Origin: DASXRU01 sp034665305
GTDB taxonomy: Bacteria; Acidobacteriota; Blastocatellia; Pyrinomonadales; Pyrinomonadaceae
Direction of reading: 5' to 3'
Assembly: GCA_034665305.1 (NCBI GenBank)
Contig: JAXDFZ010000006.1
Location: 28,751 to 92,750, forward strand
Length of the DNA stretch: 64,000 nt
In this document: one piece after another, positions 1 through 8,225 of the stretch
Numbering within the stretch: position 1 is the stretch's first letter
Layout: each line of letters opens with the position of its first letter
The notes under the pieces: model-generated
Databases searched by the model: none
Told to the model about the DNA's origin: nothing
What the model saw: the letters and a program-made list of their open reading frames with translations, nothing else
Position numbers and translations under genes: made by a program

Positions 1-130
1 AGTGCGGTGGCAAGCGAAGCGCGACACCGCTTTGGTTTAATTTCCCCTCCCACTGGGAGGGGACATAATTAGATAGTAACGGCGGCGATCCAAAGCGCCG
101 TCGCCGCTTCGCTCTGCCGGCGCACTCCAA
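1..130. repeat. Palindromic repeat pair, family A (two opposed copies)
   Basis: The first 35 bases are one copy (core GCGAAGCGCGACACCGCTTT) and 88-130 is an opposed, related copy (core AAAGCGCCGTCGCCGCTTCG). The same family recurs around 283-325, 5982, 6212, 10975, 30595, 30660, 33885 and 33950, always between genes, often as opposed pairs about 40-200 bp apart. This is a REP/BIME-like organisation. No gene is visible in 1-378. Confidence 0.8.
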
Positions 131-149
131 ATTCGTAGGCGGCCTGGGT

Positions 150-225
150 TAGTAGCCCGACCGTAAGGGAGGGCTCCCGCTCGCATGCACTCAACCGGAG
201 CCCTCCCTGACGGTCGGGCTACTGC
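150..225. repeat. Long inverted repeat, family B
   Basis: The left arm TAGTAGCCCGACCGTAAGGG is mirrored by a right arm ending GGTCGGGCTACTG, with GGAGGGCTCC / GGAGCCCTCC nested inside. The arms are about 30 bp and surround a short variable loop. Near-identical copies are at 7371-7458, 13071-13148 and 45043-45120, and a single left arm lies inside egtB. A further degenerate family A copy is at 283-325. Confidence 0.85.
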
Positions 226-378
226 CCCGCTCCGCCCACTCCTACTTTGTTCTAACTCTTAACCTCGCTTTTGCGCGTAGCCATCCAAAGGCGGTTCCCG
301 CTTCGCTCTGCGGGCGCACACTCCATAGAGCTCATCGCCCTCAATCGCTAAAGAGCCTATGCTAGACTTCACTCATCC

Positions 379-3300
379 GTGGAAGCAAAACCCTTTCAGT
401 TACGGCCGGAGCAGCGTGACGCTGCCCAGGTGATTGACCGCCACGTCTCAGTGACGGCGGGGCCGGGCGCAGGCAAAACCGCCGTGCTGGTTGAGCGCTA
501 TCTGCACATCCTGCGGACGCACGATATCGCCATCGATCAGATCGTCGCCATTACTTTCACCAATCGCGCCGCCAACGAAATGCGCAGCCGCCTGCGTAAG
601 AAACTGGACGAGTTGCTCCGCTCAACCGTGGGTGAAGAGCGCCGCCGTTGGCTGCGACACAAACGAACGCTTGATGGTGCGGTGATTACAACTATTCATG
701 GTTTCTGCTCGCAGTTGCTCCACGAATTTCCTGTCGAAGCCAATGTCGATCCGCAGTTCGTCCTCCTGGATCAGCACCAATCGGCGATGCTCCTGGAGGC
801 GTCGGTCGAATCCGCATTAACCGAAGCGATCAACGCGGACGAAGTGTGGATCACGCGTTTGACGGTCGGCATGGGACGCGGCCTCCTGGCGCAGTCGCTC
901 GCCGACGTGCATCGCGGCTGTCGGGATTTGGGGCTTTCGCTCGCCGACGTGGACCGGCAAACGAAACTGAGTCACTCCACGATTGACGATTACAACGCAG
1001 CCCTCGTGGAACTGGACCGAGAAATGTCGGTGCTGCTCAACACGCCGCGCTTGACGCCGTCGGCTGCAGCGAAACGGGCGCAGCTGGCCATCAAGTGGCC
1101 CGAACTGCGCGCGCGTTTGCAGAACCTGCCGGAGCCCGAAACCCTTGCAGAGTATTGCCAGGCAATCGATGACTTTCGCCAGTACCGCCCCACCGCCAGT
1201 GGCGCGATCGGCGGCCAGATAAAACTACTCGACGAATGGATTTGGGAAAAAGGTCTGAAGGGCCGCGTGCCGCAGATCTGTTTCGATCTGTTTGCAAAGC
1301 AGTATGCCGGCGCCTTTATCAAAGTATTGAGCGGAATCTCGAAGCGCTTGGAGTCAGAAAAGGCGCGCCTCGCTGCATTGGATTTTGACGACCTGCAGAC
1401 TCGGGTTTTGCAATTGCTTGAGAAACGTCCTGAAGCTCTGGCGCGCATTTCAGAGCGCTTCAAGTTTTTTCTGGTGGATGAGTTTCAGGACACCAATCGC
1501 TTGCAACGCGATCTGATGACCCGGCTGGCGCTTACGCCGGGGCAGCGGGCGAACCTTTTCATCGTCGGCGATCGCAAACAGTCGATTTATGGTTTTCGCG
1601 GAGCGGACGTCAGTGTCTTCGGGGAGATGACGGCGGAACTGGAGGCGGCGGGTGGCGCGGCCAAACCGCTGCACCTTAATTTTCGCAGTCAGCCGCCGGT
1701 CATTAACTTTTTTAATTTTCTGTTTGAAAGAATCTTTCGTGCGGCCGATCAATGTGCGCCGGAAGATTTGCCGCAACTGGGGTACGTTGCCCATGAAGCG
1801 AGCACGGCGGAGCGAACTGGTGCGGACAAGCCGCCGCTGGTTGAGCTGCTGGTGGATATTGCTCCCGCGGATAGGAGTGACCCCAGGGCACACAAATCGC
1901 CGCGAGAGCGCGATGCAGAGCAGTTGGCGACGCGAATCACAACTCTCATTCATGGCGCAGAATCCGGCGACGATCCCGGCGCGCGCCGGTTTGAGTTTCG
2001 CGATATCGCGCTGTTGTTTCGGGCGATGACCGATGTGCCGGCTTACGAAGCCGCGTTTCGCCGTGCCGGAATTCCCTCGCTGACAGTTCAGGGCAAGGGT
2101 TTTTACGATCGCGACGAAATCAGCGATCTGATTCAACTCTTGCGATTTCTGGACAACAGCACGGACGAGTTAGCGTTGGCGGCGGTGCTTCGTTCACCGT
2201 TATGCGGCGCTTCCGATAACGCGCTGCTGGCGTTGCGTTGCGCGCCGCTGCTTGGCGATGCGCCGGAACGCGGGCGGTTGCAGCGCCGGCGCGGCGTGCG
2301 AAAACTTTTTCACGCGCTGAGTAATCAGGAGCAGATCGCGTTCATCGATGAGGGCGAGCGAGTTTTGCTGGCGCGCGCGCATGCTTTATTGACAAAACTG
2401 CTGGCGCGACGCAATCGCTACGCGGTCGCTGATCTGCTGCGTTTTGCCGTCGCCGAGTCGGAATTCCAGCCCATCATCGCCGCGAACTTTGATGGCGGGC
2501 AGCGGCTGGCAAACGTGGAAAAGCTTTTCCGCCTGGCCGAAAGTTTTGAAAAGGCCGGAACGCACCTGATCCGTGATTTTGTTCGCTTTGTCGAAGACTT
2601 TGAAAAGGTTGGCGGACGCGAGGGTGAAGGTCAAATCGATGAGGCAGCCAACGCGGTGCGGCTGATGACGATCCATCAGGCGAAGGGACTGGAGTTTCCG
2701 GTTGTCATTCTGCCGGATTTACATCGGGAGCTGCGGGTGCGGGACGCCTGGTACGCACTGGATCCGCACCGCGGTTTGTCTTTGCAAATACCTGATGGCC
2801 GCGGTTTCCGCGTGGCGGGGATCACGTTCCAGGAGTTTTGTAATCGCGCGCGTTTGCGTGAAGAGTTTGAAAGCATGCGGCTGTTGTATGTGGCAGCGAC
2901 GCGGGCCGAAGATCGTCTGTTGCTGTCGGGCGCGGCGAAGGACCAGGCGAGCCTTGCGCGCAAGCGGGACAATTGGCTGGCGTGGATTTGGCAGGCGCTG
3001 GAACTGGATGACCATGCTCGCGGCGGCGTGTTGTATCTGGAGAACGAAGCGCAGATTGAGTTGCGGGTAAACGAGGGCGCGAGGCCGGGGCAGTCGGCAG
3101 GGGCAGTCGGCGGGAGCAGTCCGACCGAGACAGCAACATTGTCATCGGAAACCGCCGCCCTTATCGGCGGTCACGCTTCGATGGACGAACTGTTTCCGCT
3201 CCTGCGACCGATTGAACCCGGCACGAGCGGCGTCCATCGCTGCAGCGTCACGCAATTGATTAACTATCAGCGCTGCCCGCGGCAGTACTACTTCGATCGT

Positions 3301-4311
3301 GTGTTGCACAGTCCGGCGCCGGACCGGCTGGAGGTTTGGAACGATGCGGAAGCGCCAGAGCCGCCCGCCAACCTGACGGCGACATTGAAGGGCGCCGTGA
3401 TTCACCGTTTCTGCGAGACGTATTCAGCCGGTGACGATCTGCCGGCGCGGCTGGAGCAAAGCTTCGATGAGGTAATGCTTAAGCGGCACGCCGAGTTGGC
3501 CGATCGCATGCTCGGCATCAACCGGGCAACGGCGCTCGAGAATCTTTTGCCGTTGGCGAAGAATTATCTGGCGAGCGCCGTCTTTCAGCGCGTCGAAGCG
3601 GTGCGCGCCGGTCGCACTGATGAAGCATTAGCGGCAGCAGCCTCGCGTTTTCCCCATCACGATGGCGGACTCTGGAGCGAATTGAGTTTCCGCCTGCGGC
3701 GGCCGACGGGCATCCTCACCGGCACGATCGACAAATTACTAATTTCAAAGACGCAAAGTGACGACGGGCAAGACCGGTTTGAGATTGAAATTATTGACTT
3801 CAAGACCAACCGGTTTCGCGTTCGGAACCAGGTGGCTGAGGACGCCGCATCGGAAACCTTGACTGCTCCCTTGGCCGACGTAAAAGCCGAAGCGGGGCAG
3901 GCATCGTTTAGTTTCAACGCCCCGGCGGCCGCGACTAGTTTGGCGAAAGAAAATGACGCGCCCGTGACGGTTCAGGACGAAGTGCAGATTGCGGCGACGG
4001 ACTATCAACTCCAGATGCAGGCTTATGCGCTGGCGGTACGGGCGCTGTTGCCGTTTCTATCCGCGGAGAATCATCGGATGAAGGTGACGCTGCATTTCCT
4101 TGATCCAAATATTGAAGCGCATTTACCAGATGACCTGGTGCGCGCGGAAGTTTGCGCTGAAGCGATAGACGCCGCTATGCGCGATCTCAGTTCGGCGCTC
4201 GAGCCCGAGCATTTTCCCGTGCGACCGGCAGGTCACTGCCGCATGTGCAACTTCCTGGATATTTGCGAAGCCGGGCGGACGTTTGTCCGAGCCACGAGCA
4301 ACAATCCGTAG
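379..4311 (+). CDS. AddA/RecB-like UvrD helicase with PD-(D/E)XK nuclease domain
   Basis: This is a 1310-residue ATP-dependent helicase-exonuclease for double-strand-break end processing. SF1A motifs are in order: Walker A AGPGAGKT at about 27-34, motif Ia AITFTNRAANEM near 58, Walker B VDEFQDTN near 366, GDRKQSIYGFRGAD near 396, TIHQAKGLEFPVV near 763 and the VAATRAEDRL motif near 836. The C-terminal third carries a RecB-family nuclease with GTIDK near 1115 and IIDFKTNR near 1138. Cysteines at about 966 (QRCPRQYYFDR) and at 1286-1294 (CRMCNFLDIC) look like a nuclease-type 4Fe-4S ligand set, which is classically an AddB/Cas4 feature. The start is GTG at 379 without an obvious Shine-Dalgarno sequence. 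No AddB partner lies downstream; one could lie upstream of the window. The function is firm, but whether it is true AddA or a solo RecB-like enzyme is open. Confidence 0.9.
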   Translation: MEAKPFQLRPEQRDAAQVIDRHVSVTAGPGAGKTAVLVERYLHILRTHDIAIDQIVAITFTNRAANEMRSRLRKKLDELLRSTVGEERRRWLRHKRTLDGAVITTIHGFCSQLLHEFPVEANVDPQFVLLDQHQSAMLLEASVESALTEAINADEVWITRLTVGMGRGLLAQSLADVHRGCRDLGLSLADVDRQTKLSHSTIDDYNAALVELDREMSVLLNTPRLTPSAAAKRAQLAIKWPELRARLQNLPEPETLAEYCQAIDDFRQYRPTASGAIGGQIKLLDEWIWEKGLKGRVPQICFDLFAKQYAGAFIKVLSGISKRLESEKARLAALDFDDLQTRVLQLLEKRPEALARISERFKFFLVDEFQDTNRLQRDLMTRLALTPGQRANLFIVGDRKQSIYGFRGADVSVFGEMTAELEAAGGAAKPLHLNFRSQPPVINFFNFLFERIFRAADQCAPEDLPQLGYVAHEASTAERTGADKPPLVELLVDIAPADRSDPRAHKSPRERDAEQLATRITTLIHGAESGDDPGARRFEFRDIALLFRAMTDVPAYEAAFRRAGIPSLTVQGKGFYDRDEISDLIQLLRFLDNSTDELALAAVLRSPLCGASDNALLALRCAPLLGDAPERGRLQRRRGVRKLFHALSNQEQIAFIDEGERVLLARAHALLTKLLARRNRYAVADLLRFAVAESEFQPIIAANFDGGQRLANVEKLFRLAESFEKAGTHLIRDFVRFVEDFEKVGGREGEGQIDEAANAVRLMTIHQAKGLEFPVVILPDLHRELRVRDAWYALDPHRGLSLQIPDGRGFRVAGITFQEFCNRARLREEFESMRLLYVAATRAEDRLLLSGAAKDQASLARKRDNWLAWIWQALELDDHARGGVLYLENEAQIELRVNEGARPGQSAGAVGGSSPTETATLSSETAALIGGHASMDELFPLLRPIEPGTSGVHRCSVTQLINYQRCPRQYYFDRVLHSPAPDRLEVWNDAEAPEPPANLTATLKGAVIHRFCETYSAGDDLPARLEQSFDEVMLKRHAELADRMLGINRATALENLLPLAKNYLASAVFQRVEAVRAGRTDEALAAAASRFPHHDGGLWSELSFRLRRPTGILTGTIDKLLISKTQSDDGQDRFEIEIIDFKTNRFRVRNQVAEDAASETLTAPLADVKAEAGQASFSFNAPAAATSLAKENDAPVTVQDEVQIAATDYQLQMQAYALAVRALLPFLSAENHRMKVTLHFLDPNIEAHLPDDLVRAEVCAEAIDAAMRDLSSALEPEHFPVRPAGHCRMCNFLDICEAGRTFVRATSNNP

Positions 4312-4324
4312 CGGCGTGCTTGGA

Positions 4325-4445
4325 AGAATCCGCAGATTACGCCGATTACGCAGACACAAACGGTTTCGAGAAAGCCCGCTAGTTCTTTCCCAGTTCAGTT
4401 GTTGTTCTAAATCTGCGTGATCTGTGTAGTCTGCGGATAAGAGGG
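4325..4445. repeat. Imperfect inverted repeat, family G ('crossing' GATTACGCAGATTA type)
   Basis: GAATCCGCAGATTACGCCGATTACGCAG at the left is mirrored by a right part reading CTGCGTGATCTGTGTAGTCTGCGGA. Related copies lie at 11519-11605, and relatives with GATGAACGC...GCGGA wording lie at 33838, 54095-54245 and 57235-57350. It sits between the convergent helicase and hydrolase genes and could form a hairpin in either transcript. Confidence 0.7.
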
Positions 4446-4477
4446 TTCAGAGTTAACCGGGCCACGGAGAGCCAACC

Positions 4478-5143
4478 CTACTGCTTTGCGGAAGACGACT
4501 TCAACTGCAGCTCCATCCACTCCTTGATCGTCCGCTTCAGTTCATCCAGGCTATCGTCAAAGAAATGGCCCGCGCCGGGGATGATTGACAACGTCACCGG
4601 CGCCGCCTCCGGCCCTTTTGTCATTTCACTCACCAGCGTACGCAGGCGGCCTGGATCGCCGAATTCGTCCCGTTCACCCTGAATGAACAGGAGCGGCTTG
4701 CGGCAGTCCTTAACGAAATCAAAGTCGTATTTATCGACGGGGGTGCCGATGCTGATCAGATTCACTACGCGCGGATCGGGAATCCCTATCTGCAATCCTA
4801 CCCATGTGCCGAATGAGAAACCCGCGAGCGTGATTCGTTCGTTGGGATAGTGTTCGGCCAGGTAATCGAGCCCGCGACGCGCATCGTCGCGTTCGCCGCG
4901 CCCCTCGTCATGGTTCCCTGTGCTTTGCCCCACGCCACGGAAATTGATTCGCAAAGTAACCAGTCCGGCTTCGTTCAAAGCGGCGGCGGCGCGAAAGACC
5001 ACTTTGTTATGCATCGTGCCACCGCCCAGCGGATGTGGATGCAGGACAAGGGCAACGCCGCGCACGTCGCCCTTCGGCTCTTTCAGAATCGCTTCCAAAC
5101 GGCCATGCGGGCTGCGGATGAATAGATTGCCGGCTGGATACAT
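4478..5143 (-). CDS. Alpha/beta hydrolase (COG2945-like)
   Basis: A 221-residue single-domain serine hydrolase. The oxyanion-side segment LHPHPLGGGTMHNKV lies near residue 35. The nucleophile elbow GFSFGTW (G-x-S-x-G) is near residue 108, the candidate acid is in GERDEFGDP near 157, and the candidate histidine is in PGAGHFFDD near 191. The order fits the Ser-Asp-His triad of the family, whose members are about 200-220 residues. There is no signal peptide, so it is probably cytosolic. Substrate is unknown. It is convergent with the helicase gene and separated from the divergent fasciclin gene by repeat DNA. Confidence 0.85.
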   Translation of the reverse strand: MYPAGNLFIRSPHGRLEAILKEPKGDVRGVALVLHPHPLGGGTMHNKVVFRAAAALNEAGLVTLRINFRGVGQSTGNHDEGRGERDDARRGLDYLAEHYPNERITLAGFSFGTWVGLQIGIPDPRVVNLISIGTPVDKYDFDFVKDCRKPLLFIQGERDEFGDPGRLRTLVSEMTKGPEAAPVTLSIIPGAGHFFDDSLDELKRTIKEWMELQLKSSSAKQ

Positions 5144-5154
5144 GTGCGGAGCCT

Positions 5155-5249
5155 TTCGATTGCAGGTTGCGGATTGCAGATTGTGGATTGCAAATTACCA
5201 GACGGGCCGCTTCTTCTTCAATTCGCAAACTGAAACCCGCAATCCGCAC
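5155..5249. repeat. Imperfect palindromic repeat, family F (GATTGCGGATT-type)
   Basis: The segment runs through TTGCAGGTTGCGGATTGCAG on one side and AACCCGCAATCCGCACG on the other. Relatives are at 9249-9350, 11608-11655, 32850-32945, 33398-33475 and 42566-42660. They share alternating ATTGC/GCGGATT words and opposed arms of roughly 30-40 bp. Confidence 0.7.
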
Positions 5250-5315
5250 GGCGGCGCCCCTTCGTATATTGGTTAGATTTAGCTAACACCAACTCGAAAA
5301 GGAATGGAATACAAA

Positions 5316-5903
5316 ATGAAGAAGATATTCGCCATGCTGCTGCTGGCGGTAGCGTCATTAGCAATTACGGCTTCAGCAGCATTCGGCCAGAACTCGATGT
5401 CGGGCAACGCGATGGCCGTTAACAACCCGATGGTCGGCGGCGCGGCCATGTATCGCACCAAAGACATTGTGGACAACGCCGTAAATTCCGCAGATCACAC
5501 GACCCTGGTTGCGGCGGTCAAGGCCGCGGGATTAGTGGACACACTCAAAAGCGCCGGGCCTTTTACGGTTTTCGCTCCGACCAATTCGGCTTTTGACAAA
5601 CTGCCGGACGGAACCGTGGGAATGCTGGTCATGCCGGAAAACAAAGCGGCACTTACAAAAGTGCTGACGTATCACGTACTGGCGGGCCGGTTTGATTCCA
5701 AGGCCATCGCGAAGCTGATCAAATCAGGTGGCGGTCAGGCCCAACTGAAAACTGTCAGCGGGGGCAAGCTCGTCGCGTACATGCAGGGAAACGATTTGAT
5801 CCTGCGTGACGAGAAGGGCGGCACCTCCCGCGTTACCATCGCGAACGTTTATCAATCCAACGGTGTGATTCACGTGATTGATACCGTCCTGCTGCCTAAC
5901 TAG
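5316..5903 (+). CDS. Secreted fasciclin (FAS1) domain protein
   Basis: This is a single FAS1 domain behind a signal peptide (MKKIFAMLLLAVASLAITAS, then cleavage near AFGQ). The FAS1 H1 box reads FTVFAPTNSAFDKLP and the H2 box reads GVIHVIDTVLLP at the very end. Such proteins are exported adhesion or matrix proteins. I chose ATG 5316 over the upstream in-frame ATG at 5304, because the AAGGA at 5299-5303 abuts the upstream ATG but lies 12 bases from 5316. With this start the product has 195 residues. A strong terminator follows at 5934, so it is probably monocistronic. Confidence 0.9.
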   Translation: MKKIFAMLLLAVASLAITASAAFGQNSMSGNAMAVNNPMVGGAAMYRTKDIVDNAVNSADHTTLVAAVKAAGLVDTLKSAGPFTVFAPTNSAFDKLPDGTVGMLVMPENKAALTKVLTYHVLAGRFDSKAIAKLIKSGGGQAQLKTVSGGKLVAYMQGNDLILRDEKGGTSRVTIANVYQSNGVIHVIDTVLLPN

Positions 5904-5933
5904 GGTCGGGACACGTTGACGGTTTGTAATAAA

Positions 5934-5967
5934 GGCGCTGCCGGCCGGGACCGGTAGCGCCTTCTTA
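5934..5967 (+). terminator. Rho-independent terminator after the fasciclin gene
   Basis: GGCGCTGCCGG, six-base loop, CCGGTAGCGCC, then TTCTTAATT. The 11-bp stem has a single G-T apposition and is followed by a T-rich tail 30 bp after the stop codon. Confidence 0.85.
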
Positions 5968-5981
5968 ATTTGCGTTCCTTT

Positions 5982-6254
5982 GGAGTGCGGCGGCAGAGCG
6001 AAGCGGCGACGCCGCTTTGGATCGGGTCGCCAACCTGAGAAAAGCGAAGCGGGCAAGCTAAAGCTTCAACTCTTTGCACCTGTCACGCGCGTCGGGGCCT
6101 CAAATCCTACAGGTGTATAGAGTACAAACTTTAGTTTGCTTCCGTGTGAGAGACTCAAGCAGGGACGAGGCGGAGGGTAACAAAAAAGATATGAAAACCG
6201 CCGCGAGGTTAGATCCAAAGCGCCGTCGCCGCTGCGCTCTGCCGGCGGACTCCA
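5982..6254. repeat. Family A repeat pair
   Basis: Opposed family A copies are at 5982-6023 (GAGCGAAGCGGCGACGCCGC core) and 6212-6254. The roughly 190 bp between them holds no recognisable gene. They lie between the convergent fasciclin and methyltransferase genes. Confidence 0.8.
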
Positions 6255-6264
6255 AGAGATGTGC

Positions 6265-7032
6265 TTAGCCAGCAGCGTTATCCATCCGCCCGGCATAGAT
6301 GCGAGTGTCATACTCAACTACGACGCGGCCGTTTTGTTGGTGAGTTTCAAATAACTGGCGCAACGCCTGGAGCATATCGGTGAAGCCCGGCTGGCCTTCA
6401 GCGGGAACGTATGACGAGGACAGCAAACGTCCCTGCAGTCCTTCATAATCAAAAACCTGTTGGTTCTCGATCGATTGCAGTTCGAAATCGTTCGGCGCAA
6501 AGAAGGCCGCGATGTCTTCGTAGACGTTTTCGTGACGCACTTCCTGATAATCCGTGCCGTACTTCAGCAAGAGCGTTTCGTAGTCACGCAGAAACGGCGT
6601 CGAATCAGTCCGCCGTTCATTCCAGAGCAGGATCGCCCAGCCGTTTGGCTTCAGGATGCGCGCAAACTCTGCCTTGGTACGATCCTTATCAAACCAGTGA
6701 AACGCTTGCGCGGCCGTGACGAAATCAACACTGTCCTCGGGGAGCGTGGTCGCTTCTGCCGAGCCGGCAATGCTGTTGAAGTTTGGATAATCCTGAAGAA
6801 TCTGTTCGCCCGCAGCCCGCATCGCAGCGTTCGGCTCAACGCCAAACACCCGATTACCATTCCTAAGAAATAACTCGGTCAGGATTCCAGTGCCCGAGCC
6901 AATGTCCGCAACCGCGTGCGTCGCTTTCAACCCGCAAGTCGCGCGCAAAAAATCGATAACTGCCGGCGGATAACCGGGCCGGTATTTAACGTAAGTCGCT
7001 ACGCGATTGGAAAAGCGGGCCTGCGGATCCAT
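6265..7032 (-). CDS. Class I SAM-dependent methyltransferase (methyltransferase-11 type)
   Basis: A Rossmann-fold methyltransferase of 255 residues. From the chosen start, motif I is VADIGSGTGILTE near residue 41, the acidic end of strand 2 is FGVEPNAAM, and VDFVTAAQAFHWF is the motif-IV region. The FHWF signature is common in the 'type 11' group acting on small molecules. The reading frame can be extended 23 codons upstream, but ATG 7032 (MDPQARFSNRVATY) matches the usual N-terminus and lies 7 bp after the stop of the small membrane-protein gene. That spacing suggests translational coupling. Substrate is not deducible. Confidence 0.85.
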   Translation of the reverse strand: MDPQARFSNRVATYVKYRPGYPPAVIDFLRATCGLKATHAVADIGSGTGILTELFLRNGNRVFGVEPNAAMRAAGEQILQDYPNFNSIAGSAEATTLPEDSVDFVTAAQAFHWFDKDRTKAEFARILKPNGWAILLWNERRTDSTPFLRDYETLLLKYGTDYQEVRHENVYEDIAAFFAPNDFELQSIENQQVFDYEGLQGRLLSSSYVPAEGQPGFTDMLQALRQLFETHQQNGRVVVEYDTRIYAGRMDNAAG

Positions 7033-7039
7033 AGCGAAA

Positions 7040-7279
7040 CTACTCGAGCGGCTTGGCACCAGAATCCGGTCCCTTTTGCAGCCGGATAAAAACCGCGACA
7101 AAGAAGATGAGCAACGCTACCGAGAAAATTATCAGGTCCAGCAGGCTTATTGCCCGGCTGATGTCGAACGTGGCCGAGCCAAACGGGCGATAGCGAAACA
7201 ACATTTGCTGGAAAAGATTCAGAACTAAATGTAACGCAGTGCCGGCTATGGCGATGATGGTCGCAAGTTTCAGAAACAT
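7040..7279 (-). CDS. Small two-helix membrane protein
   Basis: A 79-residue protein with hydrophobic segments at about 1-24 (MFLKLATIIAIAGTALHLVL) and 43-67 (ISLLDLIIFSVALLIFFVAV), and a short polar C-terminus. It resembles small uncharacterised bacterial membrane proteins. The downstream methyltransferase starts 7 bp after its stop, so the two are likely co-transcribed. Function unknown. Confidence 0.6.
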   Translation of the reverse strand: MFLKLATIIAIAGTALHLVLNLFQQMLFRYRPFGSATFDISRAISLLDLIIFSVALLIFFVAVFIRLQKGPDSGAKPLE

Positions 7280-7370
7280 GCTGCGGGGGTCTCCATTCTG
7301 TGGTGTGCGTGTGTGGCAGGGTTCTACTGCAAATTCGTTTTGCAGTCAACGCGATGGAGGAAGGAGCAGG

Positions 7371-7458
7371 GCAGTAGCCCGACTGTTAAGGAGGGCTCCC
7401 GCCGACTCCTAGCCCGATTGAGTGTAGCGAAGCCCTCCTTCACAGTCGGGCTACTGCC
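7371..7458. repeat. Family B inverted repeat
   Basis: GCAGTAGCCCGACTGTTAAG... is mirrored by ...CACAGTCGGGCTACTGC. It is a diverged copy of the 150-225 element, with compensating changes in both arms (GACTGT / ACAGTC) that keep the stem paired. Confidence 0.85.
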
Positions 7459-7488
7459 AGTTGAATTCGCGGTCAGGAGACGCTTGGC

Positions 7489-8109
7489 CTAGCGGGGCGG
7501 GATTATTGATCCCGCCGGCGCACCCGGTTGCCCGTAGTACTTAACAAACAGTCTGAACCCGAGTAGCAACGCAATTACAAAAGCGAATGTCAGCGGCAAA
7601 CGCGTGTCGGATTTCACCAGCATCCAGTAATGCAGGGCGCCCAGCCCGCCAGACAAGTAAACCAACTTGTGCAGCAAGTTCCAGCGTTTTCCGCCCAGGC
7701 GCTTGACCATTTTATTCGTTGAAGTGAACGCCAACGGGATCATCAGGAAAAACGCCGCCATCCCCACGGCGAGGAACGGACGCGCGGCCACGTCCTGCAC
7801 CGCGCTCCTGAAGTTGAAGAAGCGATCAAACCAGACGTAGGTGGTGAGATGGAGGAATCCGTAGAAAAACGCGAAGAGGCCGAGCATCCGGCGAAACTTG
7901 ATTAGCCAGTTGGCCCCGAAGAGTTTACGCAACGGCGACACCGCGAGCGTGAGCGAAAGAAAGACAAGGGTTAACATTCCCGTCGTACGCGTGACAACTT
8001 CGAGCGGGTTGGCGCCCACGCGATGCCGGTAAACGTCCCATAGCAAAAGAGTCAACGGCACGAGGCCGTTGACGAACAGGACCTGTTTGGCGAAGCGCGT
8101 GTCTTTCAT
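7489..8109 (-). CDS. msrQ: MsrQ: haem-binding membrane subunit of methionine sulfoxide reductase
   Basis: A 206-residue integral membrane protein of the ferric-reductase-like (YedZ) family. It passes electrons from the quinone pool to MsrP, which repairs oxidised methionine in envelope proteins. About six hydrophobic segments are visible. Histidines in helices (YGFLHLTTYVWFD, WNLLHKLVYLSGGLGALHYW) are the expected haem ligands, and the spacing LHKLVY...LHYW is typical. msrP (9212-8226) is transcribed just before it, separated by 116 bp containing an inverted repeat. Confidence 0.93.
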   Translation of the reverse strand: MKDTRFAKQVLFVNGLVPLTLLLWDVYRHRVGANPLEVVTRTTGMLTLVFLSLTLAVSPLRKLFGANWLIKFRRMLGLFAFFYGFLHLTTYVWFDRFFNFRSAVQDVAARPFLAVGMAAFFLMIPLAFTSTNKMVKRLGGKRWNLLHKLVYLSGGLGALHYWMLVKSDTRLPLTFAFVIALLLGFRLFVKYYGQPGAPAGSIIPPR

Positions 8110-8115
8110 GTTGTT

Positions 8116-8222
8116 GGTTAGTTGTTAGTTGTCAGTGGTTAGTTGGGGCGCTTGGTGCAGTTGCAGCAGTTTCGTCCCATGACAATTCACCACAACTGAC
8201 CGCTGACAACTAACAACTGACG
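8116..8222. repeat. Imperfect inverted repeat between msrP and msrQ
   Basis: GTTAGTTGTTAGTTGTCAGTGG on the left is mirrored by CCGCTGACAACTAACAACTGAC on the right, with about 55 bp between. The arms are themselves built of AACTGAC/AACTAAC words. It would form a hairpin in the msrPQ transcript. Confidence 0.75.
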
Positions 8223-8225
8223 AAT

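Noticed and set aside
990..4359. Many long open frames opposite or offset within the helicase-nuclease gene
   Set aside because: They are shadows of a GC-rich coding sequence; their translations are rich in Arg/Ser/Cys with no domains.
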